NCBI GenBank assembly: GCA_049999725.1
Contig: JBNGIS010008920.1
Coordinates: forward strand, 1-54,776
DNA: 54,776 nucleotides
From: Haplomitrium mnioides
Lineage: Eukaryota > Marchantiophyta > Haplomitriopsida > Calobryales
Reading direction: 5' to 3'
The notes beneath the pieces are model-generated. The model made no database searches and was not told the origin of the DNA. It worked only from the letters and a program-made list of their open reading frames with translations. Positions 1-11,827 of this stretch are shown here, in pieces (positions within the stretch are counted from its first letter, which is position 1; each line of letters opens with the position of its first letter). The position numbers and the translations under genes are program-made.

Positions 1-3000
1 ACATTACAACATTGATCTATTGCATTATCATTGTAATGTTGAGGAAGATAAGTGTAGAAAAATGGTGAACTTGAGCGAAAAAAAGTCATATGGGTAATTA
101 TAGATGATTTTTCTTGAACTTTGTTTTTTGATAATCAACAAGAATGTGTTTAATTTTAAATTTACTTCAAAGATATTTTCCTCTTTGCTCTATTTTATGA
201 ACTTAATTCCTTGAGCTTAATCATGAACATATATGTTGATGCCTCTATTCTTGTACACTATGTTCAAACTAAAATTCATTTCTAATCAATTCATATCCAT
301 TACTGTAAAACAGTTTAATATAGTCCAAGATAACTTATTCCATAAAACCATTCAATTTTGGCTAAATGAAAAGCCAAAATTCTATATTTTTTAATATATT
401 TTCTTAATTATCTATCTAACACAAAAAAAATGCTATGTTGATGTGTGTATGTTTCTTCTTTACTATTGCTATTTCTATATGGTAACAATCACTTGTTTTT
501 TACGGTTCTTTTTTATTATATGGAGTAAAGTATAACTTTAGAAATTATAGCAATTTTGAAGAGCTTTGGTGTTGTATTTGAACTTTGACTCAAAATAAAC
601 AAAGAAACATACAAATACTCCCTACCTAATTAGTATTTATTTGTGTTTATTAAACATTTTATATCAACTATCATGTGTGTTATGTGCCATTTTGTATGTA
701 TTTTTTAAAATATTTTGTTTGTTTGTGACTAAATAATGACATTGCATTTTTCTAGTAGAGTTTTTGAAAGCCTACAACATAGGATTATGTTGCAATATGA
801 ATATACTATCAAACACAAATTTTTTGAGCTTCATCTATATGTAACTTCAGTTATTTCTTGTAGTGATAAAGCATTAGCTAAGTTATTATCTAGATTAAAA
901 AAACCAACTTATTATAGTAGTTTACTTGAGTCAATGTATTATTTTTCACATGGTAATTTGTAGTAAAAACTAACCTTATGGGTATAAAGTGTTATATTCG
1001 TTTGGTGTTATACTCATTTGATCTTCTATAGTTCTTGGTATAATTAGAGTATAGATTAAACTTGTAGGTGATGTACATAAAGGTTTTACACTTGTTGTCA
1101 TTAATAGCTCCAATATAATTACTTGTAAAATAATCATACCATTTTATAGTTTTCATATACTGTTGTTTCCTTAAAGTATCATTGTATTGTATTTACCAAC
1201 TTATTACTATGGTTGTATTTTTTTATACATATTTCAACTACCATACTAACTTTAATACTTATTTGCATGTTTAATACTAGAAAAAAAGTACATTGTAAGG
1301 TACTTGGAGCCAAAAAATTTTATGGTTTTTGATTTCTTGTTTATTCACATAATGTGATGAAATATTTGTTGGTTACTACTATGTACAAACCATATAAGCA
1401 AAGAAAATGTTTCTATTAAATAGTTAAGAATATTACAAAACAAATATTTTTGAGAAAAAAAAGAAGAAAGAACATTATTTGGTGATCATATTTTTAGTCA
1501 AACTCACTAAAATAAAATCAAAACATCAATTTGCATGAAAAGTATATAAGTATTTAGTAGTATAGATATCATTGGTGATAAAGCTACATAGATTATTGTC
1601 AAGAAATTGTTGGATGTAGTAAGAGACCAAAAATATATGTAGTTAATCTCAACCACAATAGTTTTTTTTTTCTTTTTTTTTCTTTTTAAACTCACAAGAT
1701 TAAAGGGTTTAGAAAAATTATAGTTCTAACATCAAAGGTTGAAAATGGTTAGCAAGATGAAATTGAAGTGATCTATTAATACATTTTCTCCTTGAATTGA
1801 AAGAAAAGTTAAAATTCTCAAATGAGAATATGATAATCATGCCAAAGAAAAATGCATTATCCAAATCAATGTTTTAATAGAGATAGACAACCTTACTAAT
1901 ATACTATTGTCCCTACCATAAAAATATTACAAAATTTCCAAATAACAACTATGTATCCATATGCATACAAAAATAAGTCAACCAATATTAATCATCATGA
2001 AGTTAGATTGGCCGATATCAACTTTTCCTTGTAGAGGTGGAATTTACTTTCATTGCATCTCCTAAGACAGACCTCTTTCACATGTAAACTTTGTCGATTC
2101 ATTTGCCTTCAACATAAATAGAGATAATTCCATAGAAACACTTTTTGATTGAGAATCATTCCTAAATTTTCCTCTAGTATATTGATCTATTTTTTTCTCT
2201 TTTTTAAACATTGCTATAGTTGCATTATCCACTCCAACATGAGTAGCAATAATTGGTCAATTGAAAGATGCTAAAGGTGACAACATTTTGAAATCAAAAT
2301 TGAATGAGTTTTGGAGTTTTCTTCTCAAAAAAAAAGAAACAAACACGTTTTCTTCAATCTTATCTTTATTATAAGCTATTGAGAAATAACAACAACGTTA
2401 TCATGTTTGTGTGATTTTCCTGTATTCTTTGGAGTAAAACAAAAACAACAAACATGTTGTCATGAATCATATCTTCATCATTAGATATTAAAAAATGCAT
2501 GTTTACAACACAATCATCATGTTTATGTGATTGTAGTGTATTCTTCAACATGTTACTCTTGTTCTTCCTTTATTTTGAAGATCTTTGCTTCTTGAGTAAG
2601 GAAGTCAAGCTCAAATGTCAAAGCCTCTTTCTTTGTTTTAGAAATCACTTGAAGGAGTTAACTTTTCTTTCTCGACTTATTTCTTGGATGCCACTTGCAG
2701 ATTGAATTCATGTGTGCATGGGGTTCTTTCCAAAGAGTGTCACATAAAGACATCTATTGTTGTGTGTTAAGACTATTTTCCTCAAAATACTAGCCATTAG
2801 ACTTGATATTTTTTTGTTCATCTTTCTCTCATTTTTTATTGAGGTTTGAAAGATGATCACCCTTACAACCAATTAAAAAACTGTCTATGTATAAAGAATC
2901 TTGAAATTCAAATCATTTATTTTTCCTTTTGCAATTATTGTAGTTTAAAGAATAGAGTGAAAGAATAGATGATTTTAGAAATTAAATTGAGAAAATTTAC

Positions 3001-3646
3001 AATTTATACACTAGTTAAAAAAACAGTTTAATCTATAGAACATTCCACAAACCAATAAAATAAAAAGATAGAAATAGTGGAATTTACACCAAAGATTTGT
3101 GTTAACCATAAAAGATAACATAGAAAAAGCAACTCAAGTGATTTATTGGCTATAAAAACAACTTCAAATTTTGAGATATGAAGCAAACCTAGAAAGAGAG
3201 TTTATTTCCATTATAATATATACTTGTGAAAAGTTCTTTTTTTTCTTTTTAAAAGAGAATTTTACATTCCTTTGAATTGAGCCACTTTATGACTTCTAGT
3301 TTGAGATATCCATTTGTGAGACTTTTTTTCTTCCCATTTCTAGAGTTTTATTATGAAGTAAACATAGGTTTTGAAACCATTCAATGTGGTCAAATTAACT
3401 GAGTTGAGTAAACTCGCTTACTAATGACTAGTTTTCTGAGGTTCAAGTGAGTATCTCACAAAGTTTCTTTCTCATATTGGGCTTCTAGTTAGTAGTGAGA
3501 GACATTGTGATTTCCAAAGCATCTACAATGATTTTTTTTTGGAGAAGTTGCAAAGGAAAAACAACTTCATCAAGTACTTCGTTGAAGTTCACAAGAATAA
3601 GTTGGTAATTTTATCAATTTTGTTGTTTTTTTTTTAAGGATGGATG
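1..3646. other. unassigned AT-rich DNA
   Basis: I see no gene, LTR or terminal repeat here. Open frames are all under 80 codons, have no recognisable motif and look like chance frames in AT-rich DNA. Short A and T runs are common. Confidence 0.5.
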
Positions 3647-4225
3647 TCAAGGTATTGTAGTCCATGCTTGCATAAGTTGCACTTGTCTATGTTGCACAAG
3701 GTTAAACAATCTTGGATAGTATGAGCAACATCTTTTGTGTCTGTTTCCTTTTCCAAACCCTATGTGCTCATGGGGTTGAGGTTCCAATTGCAACAAATGC
3801 CTAAGTCCATACATGCATAGACTTCTAGGCTCCATGTGCATACAAACGTCATGCATGGACTGTAATTGTCTATGCTTCTATGAACTTTCGTTGTCTATGC
3901 TCCTATGGACTTTGTGTTTGGACTTGAAGAGTCTATATGTGTATGAACTTTTGTTTTCCAAGCATGTATAAACTTAGTCACTCAAACCTCAAGAGTCAAT
4001 GCATCAATAGACTTTTAATGTCTATGGTTTTATAGAAGTATTGATTGGATCTCAAGAATCCATTCGTTGGATTCCAAATTCTATATGTGCACGATTCATT
4101 GTTTTCCAACACTCAAAGACATTATATTTGGACTTTCAGAGTCTATATGCACAAAGACAATAGTTTTCAATACATGTATTGAATTTTGGAGTCCATTTGC
4201 ACATGGAGTTCTCTTGTGTATTGCT
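3647..4225. repeat. degenerate hairpin-motif array
   Basis: About ten irregular repeats of a near-palindromic core of the type AGTCYATRYRTGCATRGACT, for example AGTCCATACATGCATAGACT near 3802. They alternate with text such as 'tctatgcttctatgaact'. The same core occurs in the subterminal regions of copies B and C and in introns of the methyltransferase gene. This block may therefore be debris of a further copy of that element, but no element gene was recognised beside it. Confidence 0.5.
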
Positions 4226-4883
4226 AAAATGCATTGACTAGGCACTTTGAGAGTCTTTGTACATTTGTAATTTTTTTTCCACAAGATGCTAACAACAAAT
4301 AATACAGACACTTTTTAGTACGTACGTGATTTCTACCAAACTAAAACATTGATAAGATGATGTTTTTTTCAATGCTACCAAAAATCGTATGCACTTTATA
4401 ATTTTTCATTAACTATTTTTCCATAGAGTAGGAATCAATTTTGAACTTACACTCTTGATCAACCACATATAGTACGTACGTGCCTTCTAGCTATTGTATA
4501 ATTCTAATGTTGTAGAGTATGATTGATAATATTCACTCCATAATCCCCAATGGTTTTTTTGTCAATTCTATGTATTAAAAACTATAGGCATCCTATTTTC
4601 TAAAAAGTTGTAGTTGCCGTCGGAGATGGAGTACCAATCTTTTGAAATGGAAAATCAAGTATAGATACACATATAGTTTTGAGTGTGAAGTTGAAGAAGT
4701 GGAATCATCTATGTAGATTCTCAAAATATATTAAGCTTTTTTTTTTATAACTTTGTTGAAGTACGAAGTCCATGCACATATAAGGATCGTTTTTTGATTT
4801 TAATCTTTAAAATATATGTATGAAAGTTCTTAATGATGAAGTATATGCTTACATGAGCGACCTTGTTGGATTTGATCTTAAGA

Positions 4884-4948
<65 letters not shown>

Positions 4949-5170
4949 TCTTAGAGTTGGTGAGTGCAACCATACTTCTATCCACCTCTCATTCAATATG
5001 CATTCAACATAAAATTTATAGAAAAACCCATGCAAAAAAAAAAAAAAACTCTCGAGTATTATTCTCTTGGGTGGGCTCATTCTTACTATTGCTCATTGTG
5101 CTTCAAATTACTGTGTTTTCTATATGCCTTGTTTCTAGAGTTATAAAGAAGCACTTTGATTCCTAAATCA
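4226..5170. other. unassigned DNA with microsatellite
   Basis: No gene is visible. An open frame of 111 codons on the minus strand (4745-5080) exists only because it crosses the (TA)n tract and an A-run, so it is not a gene. Confidence 0.5.
4884..4943. repeat. (TA)n microsatellite
   Basis: Uninterrupted TA dinucleotide tract of about 60 bp. Such long TA tracts are typical of plant nuclear intergenic DNA. Confidence 0.95.
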
Positions 5171-5528
5171 AATGAGTGCTCCAACTTCTCAAACAAACAT
5201 CTGCAAGCATCACAACCCTTTGAATAAAAAATCTCTCATGAAAACATTTCCACTAGACTAGACTAACTTTCTGAAAGTCATTTGGTACAAACTTTCTTTG
5301 CTAGATTAGTCCTTAAGAAAATCATTGAGTGGCATTCTATCACTACATCTATTAGCCCAAAAGTCATGAGACAAAGGTTTTCAATGAAATACATCCACCT
5401 GATTTCAATCCATCGGATTTCTCTACCACATGTTATTGAAAACTCTTTTCTCTTGACCCCATACTGAACTTCTTCCTTCTCTAGATACACCTTCCTCATC
5501 ATTTTTCTCTTGCTTTCTTTATCTTTCA

Positions 5529-5531
<3 letters not shown>

Positions 5532-5579
<48 letters not shown>
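5532..5579. repeat. (TC)n microsatellite
   Basis: Uninterrupted TC dinucleotide tract of about 48 bp. Confidence 0.95.
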
Positions 5580-5584
<5 letters not shown>

Positions 5585-5949
5585 TTGACTTCTCCTATCA
5601 TTGAGGTTTTTTTGTCAATACTTTGTTGAAATTCTGTCTAATTTTTACCATGAAGCATTAGGTTGCTTTCTACTTTTCTTGAGACTCTCCCAAAGAAGCC
5701 TTACTATAGCCTTTAACCTTTTGATTCACAAGTACTATGACCCTTTGGAGTAAATGCACTCACTCCTCTTGTTGAGATTTTTTTCTTGGTTGTTTCTCCA
5801 TATAGTGACTTTAGTAATTTAACTCACATACTTGCCAAGAGTCTTTAGATATTTCTTTAATTGAACTATAGCGAAACCCTACACTTCATCTTTTTTTTTC
5901 CACATTTCATATTGAGCTCTACATTGTTTCTCATTGACCTTCACTTAAG

Positions 5950-6025
5950 CCTCCACTGATTTCTAGAACACCAATATTTGAGTGGAACCTCCACTGATTT
6001 CTAGAACACCAATATTTGGTCTTCC
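5950..6025. repeat. 38-bp tandem duplication
   Basis: A segment beginning CCTCCACTGATTTCTAG is repeated head to tail with a 38-bp offset (starts 5950 and 5988). The first 31 bases are identical, and the last bases of the second unit diverge. It looks like a recent local duplication. Confidence 0.9.
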
Positions 6026-6197
6026 ACTCAATACTCATCATGATATAATACTTTTTTAGGCATCAAGTTGTTTTCTTTGCTCCTCCTATCACTTATCTTT
6101 TTATTGCCACCAAGGTTTGATATACCACTAGCATATATTCCTTGTTTTTCTCTAATTTCTACTTCTCATTCTTCAACTCTTCTTGATTTTTCTATAA

Positions 6198-8100
6198 TCA
6201 TTTCTTTACATCGTACCATGTTGTATAATTGTTTTTAATTTCCTTGGAAATTTCCTCATAGAGTCTTTTTTTCTCATTAAAATTTTCATTTATTTTTTCC
6301 ATCTCCACCTCATATGCACTTCCATGCACTACCTCTTTATTTTCCTCATTCTTGAATGTCAGTGTTTCCTCACTTTCAAAGAACACAAGAGTGCTATCTT
6401 GGTATTTCTTTTTAGTAATCCCCAATCTTTAAGCCTTGATTAATTCTCACTCTTTTGTTAGTTGTGAGAGTTGATGCTCATATGGGATAACTATGGTCTT
6501 CATTATCAGGTATCACGTTGCGAGAGGGTATTTGTAACCCTTGTGGTTTCTATAAAATCTATGTCATGATTCTCTCTTCTGCTTAACCCAAATTAAGGTT
6601 TAAAAAGATAGTGTATATCATGGAACTTTAATGGCACAAATTGAGCTCAAAGCTTAGCTATAAAAACATCCAAAATAGTCCTACCAGGTCTTACTTCTTT
6701 CATTTCTCCCATGCCCAATATTCAATGCTAACATGGAACTTTTGATCTAAGTACCTCTTTAGTTCCCATTCAAAATGGAATTCAAGGTGGGCATAACTTC
6801 AAACACAACACTACAAACCTGATGCATATTGATTCAACTCATGTATGAGATCTACACTTTGCTTTATTGCATTAAACTAAGAATACTAACATCTTAACAC
6901 AATTTTCTACTCACTAAAACATCAACGTCTATATTGTTGCTACCATGCACACATATACAAGTATTAGATTATATCTTCTTCCGTCACTAGAGGTACAAAA
7001 GCTTTACTTCTATATTCTGACACAAAGTGTAGCTTTACTTCCAACTTAGAAGACATCCATTTTGTTGTACTCAACCCTATCTACCAAAAAATCATTTTGC
7101 AAAATTTCTTTACAAGCTTTGTCTACAAAAAGTCATCTATCAAACTTTCTTTAGCTGAAATTTTAAAAATCTTTGATAGAAATTGATACATCAATTGTAG
7201 CAATTTGGATTCAGCTATATCCACTTCTCAAGTCCAACTTTGTGAAGTATTTTTCTTCTTGAACTTGATTTAAAAAATCATCCATTCATAGTAATGGAAA
7301 TTTAGTTTAGGGTACGCTCTCTACTTTGAATTACCATAGGTGCAGCTCTCACTTGCAAAATTCATACTCCTTGCTGCTCTAGCCTTGCTCTCTTACGTAG
7401 CCTTGCATAAGGCTAATTAATGATTCAAACAACCTCATTTACATCCCTCGGATCCGTTGAGAGCATGCTCCAAGTCTACCTCTTTGGCTTATTGGAAATC
7501 ACATCCTTCCACTCCATCTCCTCTAAGATCATTCTTCTATCCTTCTCAATCGCCTACAACTCATCATCATTACAAATCTTGAACGTCTCCAATTGATGTA
7601 ACAAAAATAGTCTCAGCCAAATCATATAGGTTTTCAACAATGAATGCTTGAATTATCTTGTAACTCTACTCATAAATTCTGCCACCCCTTTGGTGTAGAC
7701 TCTCCAAACATTAAGCAATAAAATCAGGTTTTCCCTCGTCATGTATCAGAACATGGGTTGGAATATAATGTGAGCAAACAATTGCACAAACTCTTTCAAG
7801 AGAGAATCTTTGATTTTTGGAATTTTATGCCTATCATTTGACATTGTAGAGTTCACTACCAAAAAAGCCAAATACTCATCTCCTTTTATCACCCTCTTTG
7901 GGAAAACTTCCTGTGACAACTAATCAATCCTCTTCATCATTCTTTCTATAGCTTGCATTGAAGTTTTCTTTATCCATATTAGAATCTCTCCTTCCTTTAT
8001 AAATATTTAAGTGATCTACTCCTTCTGAAATATCTCACTCATGTTGACATATCAAGTCTTCTCGACGAACCACCACAATCCTATCCTCTACAAACATTTC
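6198..8100 (-). pseudogene. degraded coding-like region, family unknown
   Basis: Read on the minus strand, several stretches look like decayed protein rather than random DNA. At 6198-6425 there is a 75-residue Glu/Lys-rich piece that could form a coiled coil. At about 7440-7990 a long frame, broken only by scattered stops, carries charged helical text such as KEFVQLFAHIIFQPMF and EEMEWKDVISNK. I do not recognise the family. A gag-like region of an old retroelement is possible, but no zinc knuckle, protease or polymerase was found beside it. It could also be chance. Confidence 0.25.
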
Positions 8101-11100
8101 TACAAGTCATACAAAATCTTAGGAATGTGAAAAATCTAAACTGGCCCAGATGACACACAAGCTACTCCATTTGTTTTCCTCATCTCTTGTTCTTTTCGGT
8201 TTTCAATCTCCAGAGATCTATGCAAATTCTTGTCTTCTTCTTTGATTTGGAAAAATAATGTTTACTTTTGCTCACATCTTCAAGTAGTAATAAGTATGTC
8301 TCTTAGTCCTCTTGGCATAGATTCTCACTTGGCATGAAAAATGAACTTCAAGATTTCCATTTTTTTAAACCATTCTTTCTCATTATAACTCTTGATAGTG
8401 CATTTCCACTCCTCATCAATGGTAAAAAAAACGTTTGATTCTGATTTAATAGATTGGATTTCGATATATCCCTGATACAAATTTTTGGAACCATTTTTTA
8501 TGGCTGACTTCAGATGCTTCTAAGTTCATCTCTCTTGTTTCATCTTCAAAACCAACACATGATTCCATCCATTCAGCTCTCACTTCCTAATTGAGCAACT
8601 TTCGAGAGTTTCTTCATCTTTTGTGCTTCATTTCATACATTGTTTTCAAAACAAATAGCTTGGATTGACATATTCTCACACTTTCCTTCTAAAAATATCC
8701 TCACATCAACCATAGTTGTTCTTCATTTTTTGTATATTTTGCTTGTCTTTATCTTTTTCTTGAGCAAAACCAAAAGGAACTTTTACTCATTCCCATTGTT
8801 TCTCTCATTTTTGGGTCTTCTAAGAGGTATAGACTCAATCTAAAGTGGAAACATTGTGGATCTTTGTCATTTCTACTATAAAAAGGCGAGTTTTCCCTTG
8901 AATCTTGATATAGGATGAGGAATTTGGTCCTAGAAGGCCTTATAAGTCTATGCAATTAAGTCGACTTATTCTAGAAGAAGCCTTTTCAAGTTTAGTAGAA
9001 TCATAAAATACTGTAAATATTAGAAACATGACAAAGTAGAACCAAGTAGATGCTAGTATCTATGTGCAAAGAACATCACAAAAGTAGCTTTCATTAGAAA
9101 TGTCAAGCTTTACTAATTTTAATAGAGTAATAGCTTCAAAGAGAATCTTCAATCACTCTTAGATGATATTTCACTACTCTCCATATTCACACCAAAGCAA
9201 TGGTTTGTGTCTAGAATTTCGCCATTTGCAACACATCTAGAAGCTAATGCATCACTGAAAACTTATTTTTGCTTCCACAAAATCTGAAGCGTGTTGTTTT
9301 AAATACGAGATAGTTAACCTAGTAGTGGATGCTTAACAAAAAAACAATTGAAAGAAGAAAATACAATAAAGTAACAATTATACAAATACCGAGATGGAGG
9401 AGAGATAAAGAGGACACTTAAATTGAGCAAAGAGAGAACTAGACAATTACAACTCATATATGACACAAAGAACATCACTACAGAAAACGAAACACACGTC
9501 TTGAGGCGAGGAGACATTTTTTCTTCAAGATGTTTGCATATCTTCACATCCAATCTTTCAATAAGATAAAGCATACAAAAGAGAGAGAGAAAGCACAAAT
9601 TTGTCGAACATCCTACTAGCCAAAGCACTTTTCACTTTCATATGTGTTTACTTGACACATTGTTTTCTTAAGGGTAGTTTTAATTGAACAACTTCATGTT
9701 CTATTATATTCAAAAGTTGAATCTTCTTGGAATTTAGAAGAAACTCATTGTAATAATTTTGTAGAATCCTACCTTTTAAATTAATGCTCATTTGTACAAT
9801 AGAATAGTTGCTTGAATATTCTTATACTCAAACTTTCACCATGATCTTTTGGAGTTACAAAGTGAGATGGCTTCAACTCATATCCAAAGCAATGAATTGT
9901 GAAAAAAAATATAAGAGCCAAGAAACTTGAGAGAAGGAGCATCCAAATTGTAACCCCAACAAAAGAGAGTAATGTAGTGACAAAAAAAAAGAGTTAGAAA
10001 AACAAAGGTTTCTTCTATTATACCCATTGAAGACGATCACGTCACAAGACAATAGAGTTCTACTAATTTCGTGCTACTAATCAATTTTATCCAAACATTG
10101 ATTGGTTTGCCTAGTTTTCTAGCTTCACAGTTCTCAACTTTGATGCTCACTAATAAAATTAATATCCTTGAAACCTTTAGAGAAGACAAGAACATCTTAT
10201 GTAACTAAAAAAAAGTTCATTGAAAATTTTTCTGACCAATTTTGCTTGGTAGAACTTGTCTTGGGCACGTTTTTTAAGCATCTTATTCTTGGTTTATTTA
10301 TTTATTTTCTTATTAAAATTAGCATGGATTGTACTTGTTTAACCTCTATTTTCTATTGGTATTTACTCATTAAATCAAACAAGTAGATTGAAATAAATAC
10401 AAAAACCCAACCCACAACCACATATGGTATCTCTTTAGCTTATCTTTTATATTGTTGATAGGAAACTCATGGTGAAGCTTTCGAAGATAATGGTTGATGT
10501 TTTGCTTAATATGATTGATCATTTGCTTTTTTTGTTTTGACTAAATGACATAATGCCACTTTTAATTTTAAACCAAACATATTGATGTTTGTTGATGATA
10601 ATTTCTCTTGAATATGAATCTTTCTTGTGCTTTTGTGGTGTAAAAATCACATTTTTGATACTTGAGTAGGCATGAAGTAGCTTTGCAGTTTTCCTACCTC
10701 AAGTCTAACACTAATTTTCTTCATCTCTTCCATTGTTAAGGTTGTGAAAAGATTGCATAAGTACTTGCAAAAATTCAAATATGCTCAATTTGTTTTTATA
10801 GTCTTCTATCTTTTCTTTTTGGAGTATTTGGTGGTCCTTCTTGTTGGTGATTTTAGAAATTAAAATCTCCTCTTTTTTGTGTATTTCTCAACTTCATTGC
10901 TATGGGTCTATAGTTTCCGCTAATTATATCATCCCAAGTGTTACTTCAATACTTTGAGCAAATGGGTTAGCTTGATTTGGATTTTTTGGATTTTTCACCA
11001 TAACTTCTCCTCTCAATATAATTAACAATAATCTCTTGTGCCTCCAACTCCCAAAGCTTAGCTTGAGAAGTTAAAACTAGGTTGACTACTTGGAAGTTTT

Positions 11101-11303
11101 GTAGCAAAGTTACTTTTAGAATGTTCTTCAAACTTTTTTCTCATCATGTTTACTCAAGTATTAGAAGCTAGTCTAATTTTTTCATCAATAAACTTGAATC
11201 TTCTAGATTGGTTGAATTTTTCTCCATGATTTATCATCAAAACTTTACCACCACTAGCTTTTCCAAAAACTAATATGTAGACATTCAATTTGTAAAGTTT
11301 TGG
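8101..11303. other. unassigned AT-rich DNA
   Basis: No gene or element end was recognised. Frames of 65-105 codons at 8640-8955 and 9314-9628 have no motif and overlap on opposite strands. Minus-strand text near 11,154-11,402 is weakly coding-like but unidentified. Confidence 0.4.
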
Positions 11304-11746
11304 TGTAAAAGAACTCAAAGTCAAAATCCAAATGAGTAAAAACTCATAGTAAACTCTAATAGAGTTCTTCAACCAAATGCTAATAAAGCAAGCAAAAGCC
11401 AATCCACCAAATAACCCAAGTGTTTTGAGACAAACTCCATAGTGAGAAGTGGTGTTGTGAGGTACTTCTATTTATACAAGAGAAAATTGTGTCATCCTTC
11501 TTTCTTTACCTATAAGTCACTTCAAATTTCAACCATAGAATTAATCACTTAGAAGTCACTTCTATTTTCAACCATAAATTTCCCACTTAGAAGTCACTTC
11601 TAGTTCCAACCCTAAAAGCTCTAAAAGTAACTTTGAAAACAAGTAATCTTATTTCATTTCAACCCTAAAAGTAATCCTTTACCCAACTCCCTTCACTCCT
11701 CTTTATTTTCTTATAAAAAGCACAATATCATACTTGTACTATTACA
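11304..11746 (-). mobile_element. Gypsy chromovirus LTR (3' LTR)
   Basis: This 443-bp block starts TGTAAAAGAACTC and ends TATTACA on the plus strand. It matches the blocks at 33,897-34,367 and 49,996-50,438 along their length. On the minus strand it begins TG and ends CA as an LTR should. The bases to its right (11,747 onward) match the internal 3' end of the chromovirus at 50,439, so this is a left-hand 3' LTR of a minus-strand element. The rest of that element is missing. Confidence 0.85.
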
Positions 11747-11827
11747 TAATCCCCGCCTTCTAATCGACGGCATACTTGTCATGACTGACAGTTTCAAATA
11801 ATCAAAATGATTGTTTCGTAATCAAAT
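11747..11827 (-). mobile_element. chromovirus 3' internal stub with polypurine tract
   Basis: On the minus strand this reads through the last codons of a Gypsy pol (matching 50,439-50,500) into a purine-rich GAAGGCGGGGATTA just before the LTR, a fitting polypurine tract. The stub ends where copy A of the transposase/methyltransferase element begins. The junction therefore records a deletion that fused the two. Confidence 0.65.

Noticed and set aside
4745-5080. 111-codon minus-strand frame
   Set aside because: Most of it translates the (TA)n tract and an A-run.
9475-9490. CACTACAGAAAAC resembling a CACTA end
   Set aside because: Single occurrence, no partner and no transposase nearby.
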